Shown here piece by piece: positions 10,530 to 22,499 of a stretch of DNA of 64,000 bases. The notes beneath the pieces were generated by a model. The model searched no databases, was not told where the DNA came from, and saw only the letters and a list, made by a program, of their open reading frames with translations. A program made the position numbers and the translations under genes. Origin of the DNA: Coprinus comatus (taxonomy: Eukaryota > Basidiomycota > Agaricomycetes > Agaricales > Agaricaceae); contig JAWPGT010000012.1 of NCBI GenBank assembly GCA_034638255.1, positions 310,001 through 374,000 on the forward strand. Reading direction: 5' to 3'. Every line of letters starts with the position of its first letter. Within the stretch, counting starts at the first letter, position 1.

Positions 10530-11392
10530 GCATACGATATTTCCGACCCGCCTGACTACTACAGAAGAGTTTAAATCCCGATTCTCAATATCGTAGTAGT
10601 ACTCCGATCAATCCCATTACATGTGCTATGAGCTTTATAGTTGGTGCGGGCGCCTCATCGTTAATTCGTATTTCAGGACTACGTAATGACATAGAGGGCC
10701 ATTAGATTTTGGTGGGAACTAGCGGGAAGCGACTTCGAATTCCTGCCATTTCCCGTTTCAGTCTTTGTGTTTCCCATTTCGATATTCATACTTCCTGTTT
10801 CATATTTATATATCTCGATTCTCTTCTTTCAATTTTATTTGTTAAAACCTTACACCTACGATCATAATTCATCTTAGTTGTAATTTTTGGTCACATCTTA
10901 AAAATTTCCTCAATCTGTTTATAGTATATTCATGTAACTTCAAGTTCAATTTCCTATTACAGCCGGCACCGATGTAGATATCTCATTGTCTGAGGTCTCT
11001 TCCATCCGAGTCTTCATACCAGCAACCAAGTCATCAGCGGGCACTGCCAGTGGTGATTCCGCACTAGTGACTACTATATAATACTTTCTCACTACATAAC
11101 ATTCACATTGCACTCTTGACTCTGCCACTATGAAGGCTCAAATAACATTAACACCACCAATTTCTATTGGACTTCTCACTTCCCATCGTCTACGGGATTG
11201 CCTCGCCGTTGTGTTGTGTTCATTAAAGTCCTGCCCATCACTAGTTTTTAAGATCTTTGCTTGCCTATTGAAATTGAAGTTGTTATGCATTGACATTGAC
11301 CCTTTCCCCACGTCCCCATTGATGGTACGAGATTCTTATAATAAACAAAAGAATATATTTACCTATTATCTAGTAATATGTCTGCAGATCCA
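10530..11392. other. Spacer, nothing supported
   Basis: AT-rich sequence with short ORFs on both strands and no recognised product, repeat structure or RNA gene. Confidence 0.4.
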
Positions 11393-11815
11393 CGAGCTCC
11401 AGAAGCTACAGAAGCTAAGTCCTCGTACAACTGAGGTTTGATTAAGATATTCTGGGGCGCGATATTGCGATGCAAGTAGTCGTACTTCGCTCTCAAGGAC
11501 CGGGTAAGTGTGGACATTTCGTCAGAAGATCTATGTATTCTTAGATGTGAATATGAGGTGTGAGGTGAGGTGCAGATGTAGCTATATGCGCTGCTAAAAG
11601 AGTTTGTTGGAAACAGAACCTTCAAGAACTTCGTATGCCACATGTAGAACTTCCAACAGCGTTTGGAGATCCATGAAAGTGTAGGAGGTACTGTCGAGAA
11701 TTTCAATGTGAAAGTGTCTTTTCTGGCTCGATCTAGGGAGTGTAGTGTCAATTTCGGGACTTTCGTAAACTCGATCTGGCTCTGTGCCTATGGCTTTGCT
11801 TGACAAGGAAAACAT
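11393..11815 (-). pseudogene. Possible protein-kinase-like (FunK1-type) remnant
   Basis: On the minus strand a segment reads YDYLHRNIAPQNILI, which resembles the catalytic loop HRDI(S/A)PxNIL of fungal kinase-like proteins, with the catalytic Asp replaced by Asn. A preceding frame (11815-11594) carries DLQTLLEVLHVAYEVLEG, similar in style to the helix before that loop, and a GTAAAT donor follows the loop segment. The two parts are not in one frame and I could not rebuild a complete kinase. If real, it is a decayed copy; the likeness could also be chance. Confidence 0.3.
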
Positions 11816-13589
11816 GGAGATTCAAATAATAATGGTAGACGAAGAAAAAAACATTGATCGGGAATATGTACTCAGCCGCAGGCTTACGACTGTACATATG
11901 ATGAAGTATGATGAAGAGAAAACAAACGTCTCACAACAATATAAAAACGCGAGTACAGCTGCGTCCGTCAGCTGTCAGAGCTTCGAGTCCGAAACTACTG
12001 TTGAAGGGTTCGAGAAGGGAACGTTGTGAGTGGTGAGCGAAAGTTTGAGAAGGTTTGAATAAGTGAGCGATTTTCGAGTAAGTTTCGAGAGCGGTTATAA
12101 GCAGAAAAGTGAGGGTAAAATTTACTGTCTTTCTACTACATCGTCCGTAGTATTTATACTAGAGAGTAGGATAACGAGGAAGGGCTTCGAAGCCCGTGTT
12201 TATGGCACAAAACTAGAAATGTTCATTAAGCAGTACGTGTGTTCGTAGATTAAAGTTTCGGACATGTGGAAAATTGAATAAAGAAAATGTTTTTAGCTAG
12301 GAAAAGAGCAGTTGAATGCTCAGGAACAGACGTGGTGTTGAACCACCGAAGCGCAGAGCGCCGAAAAGAAATGAAAGGGAATAGAAACAATAGAATAAGA
12401 AAGGAAAAGAAAAAGAAAGAAACGGACCTCGTGTCCTTTATTACTGCTAAGCTGTCCAAACTGAAATGTAGACCCTGTCTCCTGAGTTTCGAGCGCGCTG
12501 TTCCTGGTGAAGTTTTTCTGAAAGGAATGAACCGTTGGCCTATGTGGAGCTTCCGATGTTGTGGTGACGGCCGAGTTGTTGAGTCAGGGTCCAGCGTGAT
12601 CGGAAATGGAAATTGTAGTCGGGGCCGGAATGTGCGCTGCGTGAGGTTCGAACTGGAGACTAGGGGAGGGAAAAGACTTGGGAAATGGTAATTTCTCAAG
12701 TACCCGATCGTCTGTCTCCACAATGACATGGATGACGAGCGTGACGAAGTGGATATAATTAGATCATTAAATAGTATAAGGCACTTAGGCTTTTGAAAAG
12801 GTAGTCTAGACACTCGCTTCTGTATTTCCACATCTTCAGAAACAAGCCTAAAGGGTTCAGTGTAGCCTCGGGTGTATCTAAGCTAGTGTTTCTTGTCATC
12901 GGTACAGACAAGCTTCCAACTCCTAAAATTAGATTAAGTGAAACAATCTGATAACAGTGATATCAGATTTCAATTTCCCTTATACTACAAAATACTATAT
13001 TTCTTTTGAATGGCATTTAATACTCAACAGCATCTTTTTTCATTGGCGAATTATCTCTCAAACTTGTGATTGAAGTCCTTTTAAAGCCTTAATTTCTATC
13101 TCCAAAACTAGGCATCGATTGAGGGAACAGAAATGACGATGAACATTAGTCGTATTCGTACCCACAATGATGGTCGCTTGAATTCGTACCGCCAAGGGAA
13201 AGAGACCTAGTCGCTTGACCGTCAGCCGTCCTAGAGGAATCATCTTACTCTTGCCGAACTGCGGCGACTATTGTTCGCAGTATAACTTCCTCGACGATTG
13301 CTTCTAAAAATAAACTATTTTAATACTGTGTGAAACATTCCTATATATCATTGCATCCAGTTTTACTCTTGTCTCTCTTCCTAGCTTCCTAACACACACA
13401 GTTTCGGTTCTTCGAAAAATAGAAGTTTGTCAAGTCGGAAGAAGCTAATACTGATTCTACTGATTTACCGAGTAGTGGCCATGTAGGTAATGCTTGCCCA
13501 GCTTTAAATATCAAAGATTTTACTATGATCCTGGGTTGTGAAGACCTTAGACTAACTAACTACGTCATTTTTTGCGCAGTATAGTTCTT
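11816..13589. other. Spacer, nothing supported
   Basis: Overlapping ORFs on both strands around 12.25-12.83 kb (up to 193 codons) show no domain, and neither strand is favoured. No tRNA-like structure could be confirmed near the GGTTCGAACT stretch at about 12.65 kb. Confidence 0.4.
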
Positions 13590-14758
13590 TCACTCCGAGT
13601 CCGGTACAAATTCATATCCTCCCTGTCTCTGAACAACACCAAATTTGAGAGTTGACAAAACGTTACCGTTCTCGGTTTTTAATGCACATTGAACTTCATC
13701 TCCTGGGTTAAGAGGACCAACACCGGATGGTGTTCCTGTAAGTAATGCATCTCCTTCCTATGTAATCGTGAGATGATTGATAAGGATTGGGTTAAAATGT
13801 TTGAACTTCATGAAATGCTATTACCTCAAGAGTCATGATTGACGAAACATGCTGAATGAGAGCGGGAATATCAAAAATCATATCTTTAGTTGTTCCATCT
13901 TGTTTAATTTCTCCATTAATCTATTAGTTTATCCAGTTGAGATCATGTTTTGTCATTGTGAGATTAAAAAGAGAACATACCGAAAGCGATAGCCTCAAAT
14001 TTTGGGGATCCTGAACCTTTTCTTTTGGAACGAAGTTACTTGTGACGAAACACATTATCAGCATATCTTGATCAAACATTAAATAACAAAACTCCAATTA
14101 CGTCTGGGCACATCGTCATCCCGCGGAGAAGAGAAAGACTCACCCAATTGGAGTAAAAGTATCAAATCCCTTGGCGGCGCTCCATGGAAGCCCAGCCTTA
14201 CGAACTTTATCTTGGAGGTTGCGCGCAGTAACATCTACCGCGAGTGCTACAACATATACACTTGAGTTAACTTGGCCTTCAAGAGTATTCATTTCGTTTA
14301 AGACTTACAATATCCGCCAATATGCTTAAGAGCTTCTGAAGCTGGAATATCACGACCTCGTCGACCGATCAATACGGCAAGCTCCACTGTCGATATTTCC
14401 AGTGTAGGTTAACCCACGACTTGAAATCAAGGATTGAAAAAGCTTACCTTCATGGTGTGCAATGATTCCTTTGGGAATTTGTAAAGGACCTCCAGAGGAT
14501 GGAAGGTAACTTGAAGTGGGCTTCAGGAAGAAGAATGGTTCTTTTGGGACTACATTCCCGAGTTCTTTAGCATGAGCTGCATAATTTCGGCCAATTGCGA
14601 CGATCTAATATGTAGGTTCCAAGTTGTCGAGAAAGCCCAAAATGGAAGCATTGTTTGTTCCAAGATATTATTAGAATTAAGAGTAAGTATGGCTAGGCAG
14701 CACACTATTCATGTTCAGAACATGCCTTTCTGCCACCCCTCAAGAAATTGGCTGCCAT
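13590..14758 (-). CDS. Fumarylacetoacetate hydrolase family protein (FAHD1-type acylpyruvase)
   Basis: Seven exons: 14758-14726, 14604-14448, 14386-14309, 14246-14144, 14038-13981, 13920-13825 and 13757-13590; every junction is in phase and the product is 230 residues, the usual FAHD1 size. Family signatures run in order: [30 protein letters not shown], the metal-binding [11 protein letters not shown] (Glu-x-Glu), [27 protein letters not shown] and [16 protein letters not shown]. Known relatives hydrolyse acylpyruvates or decarboxylate oxaloacetate, often in mitochondria, using Mg2+. The first intron (14725-14605, 121 nt) appears to be GC-AG: exon 1 ends AAG and is followed by GCATGT, and no GT donor keeps the frame. 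The enzyme is intact and sits alone in a repeat-rich region. Confidence 0.9.
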
Positions 14759-15417
14759 AGTGTACGTGTTGATGATTGATTGTAGCCAAGGAAGTATAAG
14801 AGGTTGTCCTATGGAACTTGTTCATGATTATTGATGCTGTAAGTGACTTTGTGGCCTACAATATCTAAGCTTGGCGCTTGAAAAGAAAGAGAAGACCTAG
14901 AGAAAGCTGTTAAAACGTCAAGACAATGTCAAGGGGACAGACTGGGACAGACATGATAAACCCGGAGGATTGGATTACCAAGCATCACCCGGTCGTGGGA
15001 ATACCGCACAGTGCCGCTGGAAGCCGCAGGGCAACTCAATGTTCTCTCAGGTATTGACAAGGATTTTAAATAAGCTCTCGGCTGGTTCGATGAAACAAAG
15101 AGGGTGCCGAGCCAGATATATACATGGGCGTTTAGATATGCCAAGCCTTGGAGACGACCAGGCCAAGCTACGAAGACGTTAATCGATGAATCGTCAAGGC
15201 GAAAGGCTAAAGGCGTGGACGAAGTGAGGACCGTTATCGGCATCTTCCAAGCTATCCCGAAGCTATCCAACAGAGTACACCTGGAGTACACAGCACTACT
15301 AACTTGGCTTACGTGAGTAGGGCCAAGCCTCTCTTCTTCTCTGATGCCGTGATTAATTATTCTCCTGGTCCTCATCTGGGGCTTATATATTCTGTGGAGG
15401 TATTTATTCCAAGGCTA
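14759..15417. other. Spacer upstream of the FAH gene
   Basis: Short ORFs on both strands (up to 148 codons at 14929-15375) lack recognisable domains. Promoter of the FAH gene is expected in the left part. Nothing else supported. Confidence 0.4.
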
Positions 15418-16119
15418 AGTTGGAACGGATAAACTTATTTGGAAACCCCCGGAAACCCGGAAACCCTGGAAACCCCCTTACTTTGGGGGTTTTCTTATTT
15501 AGAAACGTCGTTGGAAACCCCATGAATTCATCGGCGAAAAATGATGACCACTCCAGCCCCATCACCGTAGATGAGTGATTGATTGATCACCAGCACTGAT
15601 CAGAACTGAGTTCAAGAGACACATTACACTCTCAGACTACCACAACAACTCCACATCTCATGTGTGCGTCCTCACTCTTCTCTGACACAGACATACAATA
15701 TGATCACTCTAGACTCTAGTTAGTAAATATATTTATTCCTTTGTAGTTCGAAGCTGAAGGTGTTAATAGATCAATTGATCGATTGATGGTAATCAATTTC
15801 AAGATATGCATCGACTTACACTCTCAGACTACCACAACGACACGCCAACCTTCCAGGTTCTAACACCTTAACTACGCACTCAATGTATTAACTCTTGGAA
15901 TGGGATGTGATTATTAGGAACTGGGTGCGCCTGTACACTGCTCGTATCACCAGAACACCTCTCCGGAGCAGGCCGTCACCCTCATCATCCATCACCGATT
16001 AACGGCACATTTGCTAAAGACCATCAGAGAACTTATTTGGAAACCACTTTGGGGTTTCCACTGGTTTCCAGGGTTTCCGGGTTTCCGGGGGTTTCCAAAT
16101 AAGTTTATCCAGTTGGAAC
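15418..16119. mobile_element. MITE, Mutator-like by target-site length, with 9-bp duplication
   Basis: The element spans 15427-16110 (684 bp). Its first 48 bases (15427-15474) are the exact reverse complement of its last 48 (16063-16110), starting GGATAAACTTATTTGG and built from GGAAACC subrepeats. It is flanked on both sides by AGTTGGAAC (15418-15426 and 16111-16119), a 9-bp target duplication as made by Mutator-type (MULE) transposases. Subterminal regions extend the inverted repeat imperfectly. Inside, a 23-bp sequence is repeated (15624-15646 and 15816-15838). There is no transposase ORF, so it is non-autonomous. Perfect ends and perfect duplication indicate a young insertion. Confidence 0.9.
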
Positions 16120-16570
16120 GGGTAGGACGTCGAACAAAATAGTTGTTACTAAACAAGAAGAAATGAACTTGGCAGCTCCTCCAAGACACCCGAGGAACAT
16201 GTGTTCTTGGCTTGGCATCTCTCTCTCCGCCCAGTAGTCTTGGAATGCTTGACTCGGTCTATTTTATAAACCACCCTCAAGTCCTCGCTAGGTCCTCGAT
16301 TACTTCCCTGTTGTTCGTCCTCATCGTCCCGGCGCCTATTCACCATTGTCTCCAACAACCTCGCAAATCTTCTCGTCATCAACACCGTGCTGCTCGTTAT
16401 TCTTGCCGTTCCATTGCGTTTGTGATCTTCAGGCCAAGCTCAAGAAGTTCCGTGTTGGAAAAATCGTGGCCAAAAGACCTGACCTGGGAACTACCACGAA
16501 CCCCCCACTCTGACACCCGTACTATCCCCGAATACCATAGAAAGTCTTGGCTTTTTTTGCCGCGCGCAAG

Positions 16571-17363
16571 ATGCCTAGTACAAGTAACGAGAACAGGTAT
16601 GCCATCATCCTATCATTCTCCTTTCCGTCTTAAGCCTGTCTCTCTTCCTTCCCGCTTCCCAATATTATTCTTTCTCTCCCCGCACTTAATCACTTCCGTT
16701 TATCTTGTTGGGAGTAGTTGGCTGACTGGGCGTTCGTTTGTGTTTTGGTCATGACCTCCGACGACAGTCCTAGCCATGGTCATCTTGGCGTTGCATGGGA
16801 AGTTGCAATAGTTGCAGTGTTTAGTATGTTTTACTTCCATCGCACAATCAACTATCTTTCTCATCATCTTGCATCAGTTGTGATGATAGTAGCCATCGTC
16901 TGTACAGTCATATTTCAAAAACGCCGGAGACGTAGAAGAGAAGAACAAGAGCTACGAGAAGCTGAGGAAGGTCGTAGGGGAAGATCAGCAAAACGACAAA
17001 GTAGAAATAAAAGATGCCGACGGAATAATGGGCGGACGGCAGAGAAGAATACAGAACTGATATCTGAGGGGGTAAGTGAAGAGCAAAGAGGTAACGAGGT
17101 TACCGATGGACACATCCAGGTGAGACACCTTCTTAATCTATCCCTTGTTTCTCCCCACTTCCCCACCTTACCCCTATCGCCTTTACGTTTCGTGAGAGAA
17201 GAAAGACTAATAAGAAACCTTGTGGTTGATTTGAAATCAATAAATATAGCCACCACCACCAGCAGCACAACAAAAACCCTCACACTCACAATCAAGTAGT
17301 CAAACACCATATCACGAATACATATCGAAAAAACCGCCCAAATATTATTGGAATTACCGGTGA
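16571..17363 (+). CDS. Small orphan membrane protein with basic coiled-coil region
   Basis: A three-exon model, 16571-16596, 16768-17119 and 17250-17363, is in phase (163 residues) with donors GTATGC and GTGAGA and acceptors ACAG and ATAG; introns are 171 and 130 nt. The product has a short polar N-terminus, two hydrophobic stretches (AWEVAIVAVFSMFYF and LASVVMIVAIVCTVIF), then a strongly basic and Glu-rich region starting QKRRRRRREEQELREAEEG, likely helical, and a Pro/Gln/Ser-rich tail ending in an aromatic KKPPKYYWNYR. This fits a small membrane-anchored protein with a long cytosolic tail by the positive-inside rule. No family recognised. The in-phase splice sites are the main support; exon 1 is short and uncertain. 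Confidence 0.45.
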
Positions 17364-19605
17364 ACGCTCCCTGACGTCCCGTTCGACTCAATCACCACCT
17401 TTTTCGTTCTTCGGTTTTAACGGGTGATATGTATGAGGGTACCCTGGCTTTCGAAGGTGTGATGTTGGGCGTTCGAATGCTGTAAACAATGGTGACGCAG
17501 GGGTTAAGTAGTGTCTGTGGTAGCTGAGGTGGTTTATGCTCGCTTGGTGTGCATATATGAACTGTTACTGTATTTCTGGGATGGATTGGTGTAGGATAAG
17601 AGGGTTGTAAGAGATGGGGGAGTATAGTGTCTATTTTACTTTAGTGGCCTCTGGGGTTATTTGCTTTCGTTGTTTTCTTTGTGAGTGTTCTCTCTCCTCT
17701 AACTCTAGCCCAAGTAGCTGGACTAATGCAAGGGTCATTTGTCTGTTTAGGGATCTCCATTGTTGTCTTTGTTCTCTGCAATTTGTTGTATCATACACTC
17801 GCATTACTGCTTTACATGTTATTTTACCATTCGTCTCCCTGTGACTATACTTGAGTATGAGGAACTTAATCCGAAAAGATAAGCACACCCCGGCTATGGC
17901 TCAGAAACTAGCCGAGTCTCGGGCGTCTCGTAGAGAGCAAATGTCACCCATGTCAATGTTTAAGACGAGTCGACCAATTAGACACAGCGGAAAACATCCG
18001 AAGAAGCCGCATGAATAGAAGACTGGAGAGTGGAGCTTCTCTTGATTACAACATGCCGAGCGCAACACCCCCCTTCTTGCTTGGCATACACACAGGAACC
18101 TATGTACAGGAACTAATGATCTTTCAGCCGGCGGGCCGTTATGGAACGTGTGTGCACCTCGGTTGAGTCATAATTAAAAACGACATAATCATATCAATTG
18201 ATATTTTTTTGAGAATGGGAATGGGAATACGAAAATGGGATGGTATGTAAGTGAGTACTGAGGTATGTAACTGAGGTATGTAAGAGCGCGATTGATGTAT
18301 CTTCTATATCTGTTTGATAGGTATTGATGTTGATATTGACATGGAAATGGATAGCTTTGCTACTTGTTACTCGTATAGGAAGACTCAGTATCCACCGGCC
18401 CCCCTAATAATCGCCGGAACTAGCTGTATATTAGGCGGAGATATTGGTGGGGATTAGGTAGGGAAAATTGGAGTTCTTGGCGAGAAGCCAGAACCCTATG
18501 AATTAGTATTACAGTGTACGCCTAGTAGGTGCCTAGCACTCGCCCAGATTTAGAACTTAAGCTGAGCTCTTGAAGGGCATTTTCACATTGTTGGTAGTCA
18601 CTACATCTCACTGCTCAGTTGAAACAATCACTCAGTCACACGACTATTCTCACTACTCTAGGGTTCTTATTCTTCCAGAATATATGCTTCTCTTATCTTG
18701 GTGAGCACTGATGAGCAATTGAACCTGAGCCCCAGACCTCAAAATTGGCTTTCACTGCTCCCAGTGGTGGTTCTAAAATAAGGGACATGCTACGAGCTTC
18801 TATAGATGTAAGCAGTGTTTCTAAGGTCAGTAACTGGTCGCTTAAGTACTAACAACCGCCGGTATCGGTTCTTATTATATTATATTGAAGGAAATATTCA
18901 GTTTCATTTTATTAGATACAGCCGGAGCCAGGAACTGCAGCTCATGTGCCATTTTTTGAAGTACGTGTGCTTCCTTTAAGCGATCCTCTAATTCTTACTT
19001 TTATCATATGGATACCAGTGATCAGTATCCGCGTCAAGTAGGTGGACTCTGCTAAGGACAACGGAAGCGATTGAGATATCGAAGCAATGATCAACATGAT
19101 TTCCGATTTACTTCATTTTCAACATATTCATGCAGATAAGCCTGAGAGAAGCAATGATCAGCGGGTCCGGTACTCGTGAAGCATGATACATAATACCAAT
19201 GAGAGGCGGTAACCCGTAGAATAACAAGTTATCAATCAAAAGATTCGGTACCGACATGCCAGCCGAGACACGATCATAGTTATCAGATAATAGACTTGTA
19301 TGTAGTTTCGCGTGTGCGAATTAACGTTGTAGTGCTAATTATAGATTAGTAGAACCATTATATACATATGTGTGTGATTTGTATCGGTGTTGTTATGTAT
19401 CACCGAGATCATGCGCAGGATGCTAATCATACTGAATATTAGTAAATAGGATGCGTGATCATGGTGTTGAGTAAACGTAGCATGATTTCGGTGGATTATG
19501 AGGCAGCTGATCTTTAGGTCGGTTAGTCGATGTTTTATCGGATATTCACGCCGTGGTTCATGATAATGAGATACTGGATACTGTTCAAAAGAGACCCCGC
19601 GGATC
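17364..19605. other. Spacer, nothing supported
   Basis: About 2.2 kb without a supportable gene. Short repeats such as GAGGTATGTAA occur near 18.26 kb, and a partial dyad of GGCGG/CCGCC-type segments lies at about 18.40-18.45 kb. No RNA gene recognised. Confidence 0.4.
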
Positions 19606-20100
19606 TTGGATGCATATGCTCTAGAACCTTACACACATAACGATATCTATTACTACTTGGAAGAACAAACTCGCCCACCACGTTTTGTGAGTTGTAATTC
19701 GGGGACATTTGGACTAGAGGAGCTACTATACCTAGAACTTAATGACTGGAGCTTCAAGGGTGCTGTTACTATACCTGGCGTTAAGGACTGGAAGAAGTTT
19801 CACTTTTCTGTTGTTCCAGGCTGCGAGTCGATGTCTTCTCGCCGACGGAGATAACACCGTCCCGAGTCTCATTACTTGCACGGCTACAGTGTTGACAACA
19901 CCGCCGAGGGAACGATCCGCGGAGCTCTGGGTAATACATTCATATATCTTACCACCAGTAATAGCACAAAGAGGGCTACGGTTGCTCCACTTGGTACTGA
20001 TATCTCTGCGGTCTGCAAAGAATGAATGGAATTGGAGCTTCAAGTTTTAACGGCACTATTACACATAGGTCCAGGAAGAAGTTGCTCAAGTACTTATATT
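19606..20100 (+). pseudogene. Degenerate coding remnant with repeated WSFK segment
   Basis: One frame reads from 19606 to a TAA at 19852-19854 and then continues open to a TGA at 20023-20025, with a protein-like second half (GTIRGALGNTFIYLTTSN). The motif DWSFKGAVTIPG at about 19.75 kb has a weaker relative NWSFK near 20.03 kb followed, in a shifted frame, by NGTIT and a basic stretch. This looks like a decayed gene with an internal repeat. No family recognised; coding origin is an inference from frame continuity and motif repetition. Confidence 0.3.
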
Positions 20101-21815
20101 CATTACTTATAGACTCCAAATTCTTCACTCTTTAATATAGTGTGGTATTTGCCTATCTTGTGCTGTAGTTAACATGCCAATATAAGAGATGAAAAAGGCG
20201 TTTATGCTTTCCAATGCGATTGGAAGCTGAGGGTTCAGACGGCTGGGTGGTAATTGAACTTGGCAAGGGAAGAAAGAACCTTGAAGGACAACCTGGAATT
20301 AAACTTCAATGACGATTCATACTGGATACTGCTGAATACATTCGTCAGCCCTCTTGCGTGCTCAGCTTTAATTGCGGAGCGAAAGGAATTTAATATATCA
20401 AATGCCACTGGATTGGCCATGGGATAAGCACTGAACATGCCGGTGACAACTTTACGGTCCTACTGATGTGTACAGTAGAGCAGATTTTGAAGAATAGTAA
20501 GAAAGAAATAATTGTCATATTTATTGAAAATATATTGTAGCGTGATGAAGAAAGAGAGCCTGAGGAACAGGAAAAAATACAGTGTTAGGGCAATGGCAAG
20601 CACAGTAGTGATCCAAAACTATATTGGCACAGGCCCCAAACAAAGCGAGTAAGGGTTCCAACTTCACGGGATTATGCATGAAGTTAGTAACGAATTTTGT
20701 GTTACCGGAGAATCGTCATTCGGTAAGAAAGATGGAGATAGGTTGCGAAACAGGTGAAGGGACTACATCGGCAAACATATAATATCTGGAAACGAATGAA
20801 CCTTGATGATTTCAATCATAAATTGAAGCGAACATACATGTAGTACGAGACGCTGGGCTTCATAACAAAGGGGAGATGGTAAGGAAGCTGGACCTGGGAC
20901 AATCAATTGAGGAGGAAACACGTACATCGATACCCCATGATTCATGAAGGGCAATAAACAGAGAGATCAGGAAGAAAAGCAATATCAGAACAAAGTGGCA
21001 GGCACTGTGGAACTGTGCCCCCTTAATTATCGTTAATTTCACTTTCATTAGGACTCATGAGAGATAGCCGAATAGCATACTTGTAGCACATTACACATGA
21101 TTTGTCGTCCCGTACAGCACCGGGTGAATAGTTCCGTTCGCAGATGAAGTTGGCAAGCTGGAAAATATGTGGGTGTCTAGCGTCTTTGGCGGCGACATTG
21201 AATTTTACCTTTGACGATTAATGTACACGCATGCACCATTAATTAACCACTTAAACTTTAATATTGAATGTCTAGACACTACTTGCGCGGCACGCCTATG
21301 TACGAAATAAATTACATAACAATCAAGGTACTTTGATGCGCCAGCGCACTACTATAAAAAGATAGGCAAATCCGATTTTGACCAGTCCCCTCTTTTTCTC
21401 TTTCACATCCCAATTGTAGGTAGGTAGCGAACTACGCCTCATACACTTACCACGAAGCTATATATTGCCTAAATTAACATTGAGTGAGTGGTAATGATTG
21501 CGATAACATATATGATGATTGGGGCACACAGTGACATACATTTATATTTATTACTGACACAGGCGATAGTATTGGGATTTTTCATCGAAACAATCTACTG
21601 CAAATATCGTTATAATAAGAAATACCAGGTGAGCACAACGGTCGTGGTCAAATAAACTGTCGTATATATATTCACACATTTATCTCAGAGAAAGTAATTT
21701 ATATCACAAGAAACATCCGAGAAAAAGAATCAACAAGTTGGTAGGTTCAATAGTTGCCCAAATAAAACATGCGTAGTGGATATAAGTTAATAACTAATGA
21801 GAACGATAGGATAGT
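20101..21815. other. Spacer upstream of gag-like ORF 1
   Basis: AT-rich sequence with only short ORFs. A TATAAAA at 21353-21359 is followed by a pyrimidine-rich stretch (about 21384-21410) that would suit a transcription start for the gag-like ORF 450 bp downstream. Confidence 0.4.
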
Positions 21816-22499
21816 ATGACTTATAGGACCGTTACAAAACAGCTTGACTCGGGTGTAATTTTAGGGGCAATCGATGGTTACCCATGGGTCCCAGGAAAAT
21901 CAGTTACAGCACAACAACTCATTGATTGGGAAAATGAAATGCGTCGAATCTTCAGTGATCAGAAGGGAAAGGTTAGGATGGGGAAAGCTGAAAGAGTATT
22001 TTCTGAGAAAGAAAAGATGGATAAATCTATTCGATGCTTTGAATCTCCCCAAATTCAACAGTGGTGGAGGGAGAAGAGAGACACAATTGCCGCGGGTTCT
22101 TTTAATGAGTTATGTATGAGGTTGAAGAATTTTGCGTTACCGGATAATTGGCATTGGGTAATGAAGATGGAGATATTGGGGATTGGGATGAAAGAGCGTG
22201 ATATGTTTGCAAACTGGCAGAGGAATGTCTATTACAAGAATTGGTGGCTCAGAGGAACAAATAGTCATATGAGTGACGAGGTATTGAGGACGCACTTCGA
22301 GTTTAATATGGTCCCGGAGTTACAAAAGATGGTGGCAAAAGCTAAGGGATATAGTATCAAGGATTATAAAGAGTGGGTAACCATGGTTGAGAGGTGTGAT
22401 GCCCAAAGAGTTGCGAAACAAACGAAGAAAATGTCACATTCTCGCAGTGACCGCGGCATCGGGTCCCTAGTCCAACGAATCTCTTCGTCGACCTTTTAA
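21816..22499 (+). CDS. Gag-like retrotransposon-derived protein, copy 1
   Basis: Single ORF of 227 residues. Its first 200 residues align without gaps to the minus-strand ORF at 26951-27742 with about three-quarters identity, and a 48-residue core (from FESPQIQQWWREKRDTI to MKMEILGIGMKE) differs at only two positions. The order of motifs (paired Trp, ALPDNWHWVMKMEIL, a Trp/Asn segment ending RGT, SHMSDEVLRTHFE, then YKEWVTMVERCDAQR) resembles the capsid part of Ty3-type Gag proteins in mushrooms. No zinc knuckle, protease, reverse transcriptase or integrase is adjacent and no LTR pair was seen. The last 25 residues differ from copy 2. It is either a remnant, a non-autonomous element or a captured gag gene. 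Confidence 0.6.
   Translation: MTYRTVTKQLDSGVILGAIDGYPWVPGKSVTAQQLIDWENEMRRIFSDQKGKVRMGKAERVFSEKEKMDKSIRCFESPQIQQWWREKRDTIAAGSFNELCMRLKNFALPDNWHWVMKMEILGIGMKERDMFANWQRNVYYKNWWLRGTNSHMSDEVLRTHFEFNMVPELQKMVAKAKGYSIKDYKEWVTMVERCDAQRVAKQTKKMSHSRSDRGIGSLVQRISSSTF

Noticed and set aside
12640..12665. tRNA B-box-like GGTTCGAACT
   Set aside because: No matching A box or cloverleaf could be drawn around it.
12250..12831. 193-codon minus ORF opposed by a 134-codon plus ORF
   Set aside because: Both strands open with low-complexity content and no family likeness; neither supported.
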